Position numbers and translations under genes: made by a program. This document shows positions 8,179 to 18,616 of a stretch of DNA of 64,000 bases, in pieces. Every line of letters begins with the position of its first letter. The stretch's first letter is position 1. The notes under the pieces were generated by a model that saw nothing but the letters and a program-made list of their open reading frames with translations, made no database searches and had not been told where the DNA came from. The stretch is from Deltaproteobacteria bacterium HGW-Deltaproteobacteria-6 (GTDB taxonomy: Bacteria; Desulfobacterota; Syntrophia; Syntrophales; Smithellaceae), in contig PHAT01000003.1 in the NCBI GenBank assembly GCA_002840435.1, forward strand, positions 279,830 to 343,829, read 5' to 3'.

Positions 8179-8910
8179 ATGAAAAAATTATTCTTGATTT
8201 GCCTGTTGATCGTATTGGTCGCCTGTCCCGCATTTGCCGTTGACGGCAGGAAGCTTCTGGAACAGGTGGACCGCAACCTTTCTCCTGAATCCTACGAATC
8301 CTACCGGAAACTCATCAATATCGAACCGGATGGGAGGAAAAAAGAGTTCACGCTTTTCACCGTCAAAAAAGGCGTTGATAAAATTGCCTCTTTATTTCTG
8401 GCGCCGGCCAGTGAAAAAGGCAGAAGCACGCTGCGTGTCGGCGACAACATGTGGCTCAATATCCCCAATATCGGCAAGCCGATCCGCATTACCAACCTCC
8501 AATCGGTAGTGGGAGGCGTATTCAACAACGCCGACATTCTGCAACTGGATTACGCTGCGGAATATGATGTGGAAAAGGTTGATGATACAGGCAAGGAGTA
8601 TCTCCTCTATCTTAAGGCGAAGACGAAGAGTGTGGCCTACGACAGACTCAAGATCTGGGCGGATAAGGACAAAAAGCTGCCCGCAAAAATCGAATGTCTG
8701 ACCGAGGCAAACATGCTGATCAAGACCCTCTATTTCAAGGATGTGAAAGATTTTGGAGGCGGTCTTGTCCGGCCGGCGGTGATCGAAACGGACAGTCCGC
8801 TCTATAAAGGCTACAAATCCGTTATGATTTTTGCCAAAGTCAAAAAGAAGAATTTCAAGGATGAAGTCTTTACCCTGACCTTTATGTCCAATCTGGAATC
8901 GTTAAGATAA
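8179..8910 (+). CDS. Periplasmic LolA-like outer-membrane lipoprotein-sorting family protein
   Basis: It has 243 residues with a signal peptide (MKKLFLICLLIVLVACPAFA). The body resembles the outer-membrane lipoprotein-sorting family, a LolA-like half-barrel: features include LFLAPASEKGRSTLRVGDNM, the WLNIPNIGKPIRI segment, and LPAKIECLTEANMLIKTLYF near the end. Such proteins carry a lipid-modified cargo across the periplasm. The ATG at 8179 follows AAAGGAG with suitable spacing, 16 bp after the permease stop. Its stop shares one base with the start of the barrel gene. The VACP context of the signal could be read as a lipobox, but cleavage after PAFA looks better. Confidence 0.82.
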   Translation: MKKLFLICLLIVLVACPAFAVDGRKLLEQVDRNLSPESYESYRKLINIEPDGRKKEFTLFTVKKGVDKIASLFLAPASEKGRSTLRVGDNMWLNIPNIGKPIRITNLQSVVGGVFNNADILQLDYAAEYDVEKVDDTGKEYLLYLKAKTKSVAYDRLKIWADKDKKLPAKIECLTEANMLIKTLYFKDVKDFGGGLVRPAVIETDSPLYKGYKSVMIFAKVKKKNFKDEVFTLTFMSNLESLR

Positions 8911-10211
8911 TGAAATGGCGATGGATTATATTCATTTTTTCCATGTTCTGGATAGCTCCCGCATTGGCAGGCGCCGAGGAAACTTATATCTTCGATCCGT
9001 CGGAAACAGAGAAGAAACCGTACCACGTCGGCGGATACCTCGAATTCAAGCCCATCCTCTTCGGGCTTGATCGGGATTCCGCCTTTTACAAACTACGTTT
9101 TTTCGACCATCCCCGGGATCAGAATCTATGGGAAGCCAACGGCAGGATTCAACTGGAAGGCAGTTATGAAAAAAGCATTTTCCGCGTCTATGCCAAAACC
9201 AATACGGAGCTGAAATCTTCCTATTCGGGTGAATCGGAAAGGTCGACGTTTTACGAACTCTATGGCTCCGTGAAGCCATTGACCAATCTGAAAATCGATG
9301 TGGGAAAAAAAACGATGAAATGGGGAAAAGGATATGCCTGGAGTCCTGTGGCTTTTGTGGACAAACCGAAAGACCCCGATGATCCTGAAACAGCGATGGA
9401 AGGTTATATCCTCGCTACGGCGGATTATATCAGAAGCTTCAATGGCCCGCTGAAAACCTTTTCTTTTACACCCGTAATCTTCCCCGTTTATGATCATGTG
9501 AACGACGATTTTGGAAACAGCAACAAGCTGAATGTTGCCGGACGGTTTTATTTTCTTTTGTATGACACGGACATTGATTTGATGTTCCTGACCGGAGGGA
9601 GCAGACCGGACCGATTCGGCGGAGATTTTTCACGCAACATCACCACCAATTTTGAAGTGCACGGTGAGTTGGCCTACTTTCGAAGTTTTCAAAAAAATGT
9701 ATTGGACATTAACGGCAACCGCCATGTCGTGGAAGGCGACACCGTAAGTTATGTGATCGGCCTTCGTCACCTGACCTCATTTGATTTGACCACGATCATA
9801 GAGTATTATCATAATGGAACAGGCTTCAGCCTGAATGAGATGGAAAACTATTATCGTCTCATCAACCAAGGATACAGCATTTACCGGACAACGGGCAACA
9901 CCGCCATTTTAGACAACGCCCAACAAATGGCGGAGGGAGGTTATGGCCGTTCCAATGCCATGGCCAACTATTTATATGTCCGTTTCAGCCAGAAGGAGCC
10001 CCTTGACATCCTCTATTTCACGCCGTCTCTCACCTGGATGATGAACACGGATGACCGGAGCTGGTCTTTGACACCCGAACTGCTTTATACCGGTTTTACC
10101 AATTGGGAATTCCGCATCCGCTCAGGTATTATCGTTGGTGCCGGAAATTCAGATTTCGGCGAAAAGCAAAACGATTATCGTATCGAACTGCGGGCAGGAT
10201 ATTACTTTTGA
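8910..10211 (+). CDS. Outer-membrane beta-barrel protein of unknown ligand
   Basis: The 433-residue protein has a signal peptide ending near PALAGA and then a body of alternating polar and aromatic strands. It ends in ELRAGYYF, the C-terminal aromatic pattern of BAM substrates. The sequence is rich in Tyr, Phe, Asn and Asp and has no plug domain or TonB box that I can see. It is the last gene of the ABC-permease-LolA-like operon and overlaps the previous stop by one base, so it probably receives or displays whatever the transporter moves. I do not recognise a named family beyond a porin-like barrel. Confidence 0.75.
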   Translation: MKWRWIIFIFSMFWIAPALAGAEETYIFDPSETEKKPYHVGGYLEFKPILFGLDRDSAFYKLRFFDHPRDQNLWEANGRIQLEGSYEKSIFRVYAKTNTELKSSYSGESERSTFYELYGSVKPLTNLKIDVGKKTMKWGKGYAWSPVAFVDKPKDPDDPETAMEGYILATADYIRSFNGPLKTFSFTPVIFPVYDHVNDDFGNSNKLNVAGRFYFLLYDTDIDLMFLTGGSRPDRFGGDFSRNITTNFEVHGELAYFRSFQKNVLDINGNRHVVEGDTVSYVIGLRHLTSFDLTTIIEYYHNGTGFSLNEMENYYRLINQGYSIYRTTGNTAILDNAQQMAEGGYGRSNAMANYLYVRFSQKEPLDILYFTPSLTWMMNTDDRSWSLTPELLYTGFTNWEFRIRSGIIVGAGNSDFGEKQNDYRIELRAGYYF

Positions 10212-10273
10212 ATCATATCTCATCAATTCAATAACTCTTTTTCTCCCTTTCTTTAGCCGGAATAAAAAATATT

Positions 10274-10302
10274 TTGACAACCATTAAGTTTTGCATTAAT
10301 AG
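10274..10302 (+). promoter_or_regulatory. Sigma-70 promoter of the leu operon
   Basis: A perfect -35 (TTGACA, 10274-10279) is followed at 17 bp by TAATAG (10297-10302), about 40 bp upstream of the leader peptide start. Confidence 0.65.
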
Positions 10303-10342
10303 AACCGATAGATTTAGCAAGTATTTTTTGAGGATAAGATAA

Positions 10343-10462
10343 ATGTTCGGTTTTACGGCCATAACGATTACGGCAAGCGCGCTTCTGACCCTGCTTCTGG
10401 GCCTCGCCTTGTTGCGCCTGTTACTTAAGGCAGCCTGCCCGTCGTTTTTAGGTCGTCACTGA
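10343..10462 (+). CDS. leuL: Leucine-rich leader peptide of the leu operon (LeuL-like)
   Basis: This 39-codon ORF encodes a peptide with 12 leucines, 11 of them within residues 14-28 (LLTLLLGLALLRLLL). It lies between a sigma-70 promoter and an intrinsic terminator, 177 bp before leuA. A leucine-charged tRNA shortage would stall ribosomes in this block. Alternating Leu codons (ctt, ctg, ctc, ttg, tta) are used, so several tRNA-Leu species would be monitored. The alternative, a small hydrophobic membrane protein, is less likely given the position and downstream structure. Confidence 0.8.
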   Translation: MFGFTAITITASALLTLLLGLALLRLLLKAACPSFLGRH

Positions 10463-10520
10463 ATTTTTAAAAACTGATTACCTGAAAGGCCGTGGGCAGT
10501 AAATCCCACGGCCTTTTTTT
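10435..10520 (+). terminator. Leu attenuator: terminator with competing antiterminator
   Basis: The terminator is a perfect 12-bp stem (10485-10496 with 10505-10516) plus a T run at 10514-10520. An alternative pairing sits inside the leader: CTGCCCGT (10435-10442) can pair over 8 positions with GTGGGCAG (10492-10499), which consumes part of the terminator's 5' arm. This is the expected switch for ribosome-mediated attenuation. The fold was drawn by eye. Confidence 0.8.
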
Positions 10521-10639
10521 CGTGAGGCTCCAATTGTGCAAACCGAGCGCTGCAGAATTGGGCAGCCGAACAACCCTGCTCATGCGGGGTATTAAAATAG
10601 GGCGAAGTATTATTTTTTATATTTGAAAGGAGTCAAACC

Positions 10640-12202
<1,563 letters not shown>

Positions 12203-12252
12203 GTATACGTTTCAACTTCACTACGATATTATGACATTCAAGGAGATTTTTT

Positions 12253-13512
12253 GTGGGTAACACAATTACGGAGAAAATTTTAATGGCGCATACCGACCTT
12301 ACGGAAATCGCACCGGGTCAGTTGATCAACGCGCGCGTGGATATCGCTTTAGGCAACGACATAACAGCGCCCATTGCCATCAGGGAATTCCGGGCAGCCG
12401 GCGGGAAGAAAGTATTTGACCGCGACAAGGTCGCCCTGGTTCTGGACCATTTTACCCCGAATAAAGACATCAGTTCCGCCCAGCAATGCAAGACGGTGCG
12501 TGAATTTGCGCTGGAGCACGGCGTCACGCATTTCTATGAAGGCGGCCAGGTGGGCGTGGAGCACGCGCTCCTGCCGGAGAAAGGCATCGTCCTCCCCGGC
12601 GATCTGGTAATCGGCGCGGACAGCCATACCTGCACGTATGGCGCACTCGGCGCTTTTGCCACAGGCGTCGGCAGCACGGATCTGGCGGCAGCCATGCTCA
12701 CGGGCGAACTCTGGTTCAAAGTCCCGTCTTCCATCAAATTCATTGTTTACGGAAAACTCGCCAAATGGGTTTCGGGCAAGGATTTGATTCTGAATATTAT
12801 CGGCCGCATTGGCGTCGACGGCGCGCTTTATCAGGCGATGGAATTTACCGGCGAGACGATCAGTCATCTGCCGATGGCCGACCGACTCTCCATGGCCAAC
12901 ATGGCCATCGAGGCCGGTGCGAAGAACGGCATCTTCCCTCCCGACGCGATTACCAGAGAATATGTGGAACCGAGAGCCAGACGGCCTTACAAATTTTACG
13001 AGTCCGATGCCGATGCGGCTTATTCGCAGATCATTGAAATAGACGCAAGCAAGCTTGAACCGCAGGTGGCCTTTCCGCATCTGCCCTCCAATGTCAAAGG
13101 CATCAGCCAGGCGGGCCAGGTGAAGATTGACCAGTCACTGATCGGCTCCTGCACCAACGGCCGGATTGAAGATCTGCGCATCGCCGCGCAGATCTTGAAA
13201 AACCGCAAAGCGGCATCCGGTGTCCGGCTGATTGTGGTTCCGGCCACGCCGTTTATCTACAAGCAGGCGATGCAGGAAGGACTGCTCGAAATCTTTCTGA
13301 ACGCCGACGCGGTAATCAGTCCGCCCTCCTGCGGCGCGTGCCTGGGAGGACACCTGGGAATCCTGGCCGAAGGCGAAAGATCAGTAGCCACCACCAATCG
13401 CAATTTTGTGGGACGCATGGGGCATCCCAAGAGCGAAGTCTATCTGGCAAGCCCCGCCGTGGCCGCGGCGTCCGCCGTACTGGGCAGAATTGCGTCACCC
13501 GAAGACCTATAA
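12253..13512 (+). CDS. leuC: 3-isopropylmalate dehydratase large subunit
   Basis: The 419-residue aconitase-family subunit carries the three [4Fe-4S] cysteine contexts, including [10 protein letters not shown] and [11 protein letters not shown]. Substrate-binding motifs are recognisable, for example [21 protein letters not shown] with its DSHT core. With LeuD it isomerises 2- to 3-isopropylmalate. The start is GTG 12253, supported by AGGAG at 12241-12245. The length fits the shorter LeuC type found in anaerobes and archaea rather than the ~470-residue enterobacterial type, matching the short LeuD that follows. Confidence 0.95.
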   Translation: MGNTITEKILMAHTDLTEIAPGQLINARVDIALGNDITAPIAIREFRAAGGKKVFDRDKVALVLDHFTPNKDISSAQQCKTVREFALEHGVTHFYEGGQVGVEHALLPEKGIVLPGDLVIGADSHTCTYGALGAFATGVGSTDLAAAMLTGELWFKVPSSIKFIVYGKLAKWVSGKDLILNIIGRIGVDGALYQAMEFTGETISHLPMADRLSMANMAIEAGAKNGIFPPDAITREYVEPRARRPYKFYESDADAAYSQIIEIDASKLEPQVAFPHLPSNVKGISQAGQVKIDQSLIGSCTNGRIEDLRIAAQILKNRKAASGVRLIVVPATPFIYKQAMQEGLLEIFLNADAVISPPSCGACLGGHLGILAEGERSVATTNRNFVGRMGHPKSEVYLASPAVAAASAVLGRIASPEDL

Positions 13513-13537
13513 TAAGAAGAAAGAGGATTGTTTCAAT

Positions 13538-14023
13538 ATGATATTTACCGGAAAAGTTTGGAAATTTGGCGACAACATCGACACGGACGCGATCATTCCC
13601 GCGCGCTATCTGAATACGTCTGATTCAGCGGAGCTGGCTTTGCACTGCATGGAAGACGCGGACCCCGATTTTGTTAAAAAGATGAAAACCGGCGATATAA
13701 TTCTCGGCGGCGAAAATTTCGGCTGCGGTTCCTCGCGGGAGCATGCACCCATCGCGATTAAAGCGGCGGGAATTTCCTGCGTGGTCGCCAAAAGTTTCGC
13801 GCGTATTTTTTACCGCAACTCCTTTAATATGGGTTTGCCGATATTTGAATCCCGAGATCTTTTCGACGCAGTTGCCGAAGGCCAGTCCGTAACGCTCGAC
13901 AGCGTCAGGGGTGTCATCACCATCAGCGGCGCCGATCAACAATTCAAAATCAGTTCAATACCGCCCTTCATGGAACAGTTAATCGCCGACGGCGGCCTGA
14001 TGAAACATATTGCAAAGAAATGA
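13538..14023 (+). CDS. leuD: 3-isopropylmalate dehydratase small subunit
   Basis: This 161-residue swivel subunit has the family motifs [15 protein letters not shown] near the start and [14 protein letters not shown] in the middle. The ATG at 13538 gives the normal short LeuD N-terminus ([19 protein letters not shown]). An upstream in-frame extension to 13406 would run through the leuC gene and is not credible. It lies 25 bp after leuC and pairs with it in the same complex. Confidence 0.95.
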   Translation: MIFTGKVWKFGDNIDTDAIIPARYLNTSDSAELALHCMEDADPDFVKKMKTGDIILGGENFGCGSSREHAPIAIKAAGISCVVAKSFARIFYRNSFNMGLPIFESRDLFDAVAEGQSVTLDSVRGVITISGADQQFKISSIPPFMEQLIADGGLMKHIAKK

Positions 14024-14030
14024 GGAAAGC

Positions 14031-15125
14031 ATGACGAACAAACCATTCAAGATCGCCGTATTCGCCGGAGACGGCGTCGGTACCGAAATTATGCAGGAGG
14101 CCTTAAAGGTTTTAAGGATCATCGCCGATAAAAAAAATATTAACCTTGATCTGAAGGACGGATATATTGGCGGAAGCGCTTATGATATTTACGGAGTTCC
14201 CCTGCCGGATGAAAGTTTAAACCTGGCTCTGCAAAGCGACGCGGTCATGCTGGGCGCCGTGGGCGGCCCGAAATGGGAGGGGCTGGATTACAGCGTCCGG
14301 CCGGAGCGGGCGCTTCTGGGGTTAAGAGAAAAATTAGGCCTTTTTGCCAATCTGCGGCCGGTCGTTGTTTTTGACGAGTTGCTGGATGCCTCGCCGCTTA
14401 AAAAAGAGATCGTGCGGGGCATCGATATCATGATTTTACGGGAATTGACCGGGGATGTGTACTTTGGCCGGCCGCGCGGTGTGACCGTCGGGAAAGACGG
14501 CAAGCGCACAGGCGTTAACACCATGATTTACACGGAAGATGAAATTCGCCGCATTGCCGTGCGCGCTTTTGAACTGGCACGGGGACGCAAACGCCATCTT
14601 CTGTCGGTGGACAAAGCCAACGTGCTGGAAACCACCGAACTGTGGCGCACGGTCGTCACGGAAGCGGGACGCGATTACCCCGACGTAACCCTCAAGCACA
14701 TGTACGTCGATAATTGCGCCATGCAACTTATCCGCAATCCGTCGCAGTTTGACGTGATTGTGACAACGAATTTGTTCGGTGATATCCTAAGCGATGAAGC
14801 CGCCATGCTGACGGGTTCCATCGGCATGCTGCCGTCCGCGAGCCTGGGCCCAGACAAGGCTTTATATGAACCGATTCATGGTTCCGCGCCGGATATCGCG
14901 GGGAAAAACATCGCCAATCCTCTGGCGACGATTCTATCGGTAGCCATGATGCTGAGGTATTCGATGAACCGGCCGGAAGAGGCGGCGTTAATTGAAAAAG
15001 CCGTGGCAAACGTTTTGAAAGACGGCTTCCGTACGCAGGATATTTATTCGGAAGGCAACAGGCTTGCGGGCACCCGCGAAATGGGAGATGCCGTTGTCGA
15101 AAGAATTGTAAACCTGATATCTTAA
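14031..15125 (+). CDS. leuB: 3-isopropylmalate dehydrogenase
   Basis: The 364-residue NAD-dependent decarboxylating dehydrogenase has the N-terminal [11 protein letters not shown] motif and [15 protein letters not shown]. The metal/NAD region includes [26 protein letters not shown] and [18 protein letters not shown] (the adenine-binding loop). It catalyses the third leucine-pathway step. The start at 14031 sits 7 bp after the leuD stop and follows GAGGAAAG. The more distal ATG-like start at 14010 lies inside leuD. No ilvE or other transaminase follows. Confidence 0.95.
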   Translation: MTNKPFKIAVFAGDGVGTEIMQEALKVLRIIADKKNINLDLKDGYIGGSAYDIYGVPLPDESLNLALQSDAVMLGAVGGPKWEGLDYSVRPERALLGLREKLGLFANLRPVVVFDELLDASPLKKEIVRGIDIMILRELTGDVYFGRPRGVTVGKDGKRTGVNTMIYTEDEIRRIAVRAFELARGRKRHLLSVDKANVLETTELWRTVVTEAGRDYPDVTLKHMYVDNCAMQLIRNPSQFDVIVTTNLFGDILSDEAAMLTGSIGMLPSASLGPDKALYEPIHGSAPDIAGKNIANPLATILSVAMMLRYSMNRPEEAALIEKAVANVLKDGFRTQDIYSEGNRLAGTREMGDAVVERIVNLIS

Positions 15126-15152
15126 ACATCGGGAAAGGAGAATCAGGCAGCC

Positions 15153-15554
15153 GTGAAAGGAAAAATTCTGATTGTTGACGACGAAGCGTCGGTGCGTGAA
15201 TTATTCTCCGGTGTATTTACAGACGAGAACTATCAGGTCATCGCCGCTGAAGATGGTAATCAAGCGCTGGATATCCTCAAGCGGGACGACATTGACGTTA
15301 TTTTTCTGGACTTGAAACTCTTCGGCATGAACGGCATCGACCTGTGCCGCCAGATCCGCGAAACCAAACCCGTTTCATTAATTTTCGCCATCACCGGCTG
15401 GGCCCCTCTTTTTGAAATCGAGGAATGCCGTCAGGCGGGTTTTGATGATTATTTTGAAAAACCGCTGGATATGGACATCCTGCTGGATGTCGTAGCGGAT
15501 GCGTTTAAAAAACTGGACCGGTGGAAAAGACGCTACAACAGTATCCCGAAATAG
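15153..15554 (+). CDS. CheY-like single-domain response regulator
   Basis: The 133-residue protein is only a receiver domain: acidic pair DDE at 9-11, phospho-acceptor D53 in VIFLDLKLFGMNG, and conserved Thr/Lys near ITGW and EKPLD. It has no output domain, so it must act on a protein partner or in a phosphorelay. It starts at GTG, with AAGGAG somewhat distant (about 12 nt). It lies 27 bp after leuB and upstream of the hybrid kinase at 16262, which is a plausible partner. Confidence 0.85.
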   Translation: MKGKILIVDDEASVRELFSGVFTDENYQVIAAEDGNQALDILKRDDIDVIFLDLKLFGMNGIDLCRQIRETKPVSLIFAITGWAPLFEIEECRQAGFDDYFEKPLDMDILLDVVADAFKKLDRWKRRYNSIPK

Positions 15555-15583
15555 AAAACAACACGGACAGGGCTCTGCCATAA

Positions 15584-16204
15584 ATGCTCAATACCCTCAA
15601 CATTCTGGAAAGGATAATTCTTAATCCCCCCACGGCTAAAATCTATGCCCGGCTCGGCTTTAAAGAAAAGAGCACCTCGCTTTTTTCTTCCCGGCGGCAG
15701 GAAACAGATCATTATATTCAAGAAGCTGTGTCGCTCATTTGCCTGCAAGGTTCATTTCTTCTGCTGCCCATCCTTAAAAATGACGGCGGGAAAATCGATT
15801 TAGCCCCGGATTTATCCTTTCGCAGCGCCAAGCTGGCCCGCTTCCTCGGCGACTGCCGGGAAACCGCACTCATGGGCGCTACAGCCGGCCCTTTCATCAT
15901 GGAAGCCATCAGAGAAAAAACAAAACAGGACCAGATGACCGCCGCTGTCGTTTACGACGCCACGGCCAGTGAAATGGCGGATGCCGCGCTGGACTGGATC
16001 ATGGACTACATTAACCGGCAGCTGCTGCGGGAAAGCAAACATCTTTTACCGCGGCGTTTTTCCGCGGGTTACGCGGACTTTGCACTGGACAATCAAAAAG
16101 ATATTCATAAAAAACTGCAACTGGAAAAAATCGGCGTCAGCCTTTCGCCCAGCTGCATACTGGTGCCCGAAAAATCCGTCACGGCCATCAGCGGCATCCG
16201 GTGA
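15584..16204 (+). CDS. Stand-alone MetH-activation-domain-like protein
   Basis: This 206-residue protein matches the C-terminal reactivation domain of cobalamin-dependent methionine synthase. Its diagnostic stretch is RRFSAGYADFALDNQK followed by LGVSLSPS-like GVSLSPSCILVPEKSV and ISGIR, the S-adenosylmethionine-binding end of that domain (PGYP...MxPxxSVSAI). In full MetH the domain reductively remethylates cob(II)alamin. Here it is separate from any catalytic part, as in some anaerobes where a corrinoid protein is encoded elsewhere. The PGYP proline positions are changed (AGYA), so AdoMet binding is uncertain. Spacing to the upstream regulator is 29 bp; no strong ribosome site is visible. 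Confidence 0.75.
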   Translation: MLNTLNILERIILNPPTAKIYARLGFKEKSTSLFSSRRQETDHYIQEAVSLICLQGSFLLLPILKNDGGKIDLAPDLSFRSAKLARFLGDCRETALMGATAGPFIMEAIREKTKQDQMTAAVVYDATASEMADAALDWIMDYINRQLLRESKHLLPRRFSAGYADFALDNQKDIHKKLQLEKIGVSLSPSCILVPEKSVTAISGIR

Positions 16205-16261
16205 TTATCAGGTTTATTTGATATTGATTTTCTGTCCTTGACGTTCTAGGATTTCACTATT

Positions 16262-18598
16262 ATGAGAAATAATAACCCGACAACTGGAAAAGCGGACAAA
16301 GCATTAAAAGATTCTTTAAAAAAGCTCAATGATGTTGAATCGATTATTAATCGCGGCCCGGTTATCTATTGCATCTGGCGGATCGCTGAAAACACGCCGG
16401 TAGAATTCATGTCCGGCAATATCTCTCAATGGGGATACACTCCTGATGACTTTCTCTCGGGTCGAATAACTCTGAGAAAAGTTATCCATCCCGACGACGT
16501 CGATCGCATTCATGCCAATGTTATTGCTCATCGGAGACAGGGAGCAAAAATATTCGACCAGAGTTACCGGATACTCGACCATCAAGGAGAAATCCACCAG
16601 GTCGAAGATCAAACGGTTTTTATTTATGACGGGAATGGCATCATAACGCACGCGCAAGCGTCCATCAGCGATGTCACCGAACGCTGTAAAACCGAGCAGG
16701 CCCTGCAGGAAACACAAAACAGCTATCAGGCCATTTTTGAAAACACGGGCACGGCCATGGGTATCGCCGACCAGGACAGAAACATCATCCTGGGCAATAA
16801 AAAAATGGAAGAACTGACCGGGTATACAAAAGAAGAATTGACCGGCGAAAAAAAGCGATGGGACTATTTTATCATTCCTTCAGACATCGAGCGGCTGAAA
16901 AACCAAAATATCAAAAGACTTGCTGATCCTGCCACGGCTTCCAAACACTATGAATGTTCGATCAACACCAAGAGCGGCAATATAAAAAATATTTATTTGA
17001 CGGCGACAATAATACCCGGCACACAGAAAACACTGGTGTCCATGGTGGACATCACCGACCGGATAAAAGCGGAAGAGCAACTGCAGAAATCGGAAGAGCG
17101 CCTGCAGGAACTGCTCGCCAAATCATCCGATATGGTCGTCGTCCTGGATGACCAGGGACTCTTTAAATATGTTTCTCCAGCCTTCAAACCTATTCTGGGC
17201 TACAACCAGACTGATCTGATCGGCAAGAGCAGCTTCGATTTTATTCATCCCGACGACATGGAAATTGTCGGTATAGCCATCGGGGAAGTTTTTCTTAATC
17301 AGCAAAAAGGCATTCCCACGGAATTCCGATTCCGCCGCGCCGACGGCTCCTGGGCCTGTCTGGAAGCCCTTGGCAGCAATTGCCTGGATAATCCGGCCAT
17401 CGGCGGCGTTATCATTAACGCCCGCGAGGTGTCGGAACGCAAACAACTGGAGGCGCAACTGATCCACTCGCAGAAGATGGAAGCCATCGGCCGGCTCTCG
17501 GGCGGCATCGCCCACGACTTCAACAATATCCTTATGGGTATTCAGGGATATATTTCCCTGCTGTTATACAGAATCGACTCGATGCATCCCGATTTTGAAA
17601 AAATGATTAACATTCAAACGCTGGTGCAAAGCGGCGCGGATTTAACCGGCAAGCTGCTGGGATTTGCCCGCGGCGGCCGGTATGAACTTAAAGCCACGGA
17701 CATCAATGCCCTGATCGCTAAAACCGTCAATTTATTCGGCCGCACGAAAAAGGAAATTGCCCTGCATCACAAATACGAGAAAAATCCCTGGACGGTCGAG
17801 ATTGACCGCGTGCAGATGGAACACGTCATCCTCAATCTGCTGGTCAACGCCTGGCAGGCCATGCCACAGGGTGGAGACATCTATGTGGAAACGCAAAATA
17901 TCGCCGTCAGCCAATCATTATCTGCCGGAGATATCAAAGCAGGCGATTATGTAAAAATCACCATTGCCGATACCGGCATGGGTATGGACGAGGAAACAAA
18001 ACAAAAAATATTCGAACCTTTTTTTACGACCAAGGAAAAACTCAGGGGCATGGGACTGGGACTGGCGTCCGCCTTCGGCATCATCAAGGAACACGGCGGC
18101 GCCATCACTGTGGCAAGCGAACCGCGGAAAGGCACGACCTTCACGATCTACCTGCCGACTTCCGGCAAGGAAGTGCCGAAAGAAACATTTACCGACAAAA
18201 CAATCCTGACAGGAAACGAAGCGATACTGCTCATTGACGATGAAGCATCGATTGTCGAAGTGTGCCGTGATATTTTAGTCAGCCTGGGATATCAGATATT
18301 CACCGCCAAAAGCGGTCAGGAAGCCGTCAAGATTTATGCACGCAACAAGGATAAAATTGATCTGGTTATTTTAGATATGATCATGCCCGGATTGAACGGC
18401 GGCGAAACCTATAATCAGTTGAAGGCCATCAATCCGCAGGCGAAGGTTATTCTTTCCACCGGCTACAGTGGAAGCGAGCAGGCTCAGCGGATTCTGGACA
18501 AAGGCTGCCACGGGCTCATCCAAAAGCCGTTTCGCATGGAAGACCTTTCTCAGAAGATTAGAGAGGTTCTGGATCAGGGACAACCACTGCCGGTTTGA
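16262..18598 (+). CDS. Cytosolic hybrid histidine kinase with three PAS domains and a receiver
   Basis: The 778-residue protein shows no membrane segment. Three PAS/PAC units follow each other (about 30-145, 150-270 and 280-400; typical pieces are ISDVTERCKTEQALQET, SMVDITDRIKAEEQLQ and AREVSERKQLEAQL). Next comes a HisKA-type H-box (GGIAHDFNNILMGIQG), an ATPase domain (LNLLVNAWQAMP, ADTGMGMD, GMGLGLASAFG) and a C-terminal receiver (about 655-770) with LLIDDEASI and phospho-acceptor D in LVILDMIMPGLNG. It senses a soluble or redox cue through PAS. It may pass phosphate to the orphan receiver at 15153. Confidence 0.9.
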   Translation: MRNNNPTTGKADKALKDSLKKLNDVESIINRGPVIYCIWRIAENTPVEFMSGNISQWGYTPDDFLSGRITLRKVIHPDDVDRIHANVIAHRRQGAKIFDQSYRILDHQGEIHQVEDQTVFIYDGNGIITHAQASISDVTERCKTEQALQETQNSYQAIFENTGTAMGIADQDRNIILGNKKMEELTGYTKEELTGEKKRWDYFIIPSDIERLKNQNIKRLADPATASKHYECSINTKSGNIKNIYLTATIIPGTQKTLVSMVDITDRIKAEEQLQKSEERLQELLAKSSDMVVVLDDQGLFKYVSPAFKPILGYNQTDLIGKSSFDFIHPDDMEIVGIAIGEVFLNQQKGIPTEFRFRRADGSWACLEALGSNCLDNPAIGGVIINAREVSERKQLEAQLIHSQKMEAIGRLSGGIAHDFNNILMGIQGYISLLLYRIDSMHPDFEKMINIQTLVQSGADLTGKLLGFARGGRYELKATDINALIAKTVNLFGRTKKEIALHHKYEKNPWTVEIDRVQMEHVILNLLVNAWQAMPQGGDIYVETQNIAVSQSLSAGDIKAGDYVKITIADTGMGMDEETKQKIFEPFFTTKEKLRGMGLGLASAFGIIKEHGGAITVASEPRKGTTFTIYLPTSGKEVPKETFTDKTILTGNEAILLIDDEASIVEVCRDILVSLGYQIFTAKSGQEAVKIYARNKDKIDLVILDMIMPGLNGGETYNQLKAINPQAKVILSTGYSGSEQAQRILDKGCHGLIQKPFRMEDLSQKIREVLDQGQPLPV

Positions 18599-18616
18599 AC
18601 GTAACATTTACCGGTG

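Noticed and set aside
7335..8276. Long minus-strand ORF of 313 codons opposite the permease gene
   Set aside because: It is antisense to a well-supported ABC permease, rich in Asp/His/Asn as expected for a mirror frame, and has no family resemblance.
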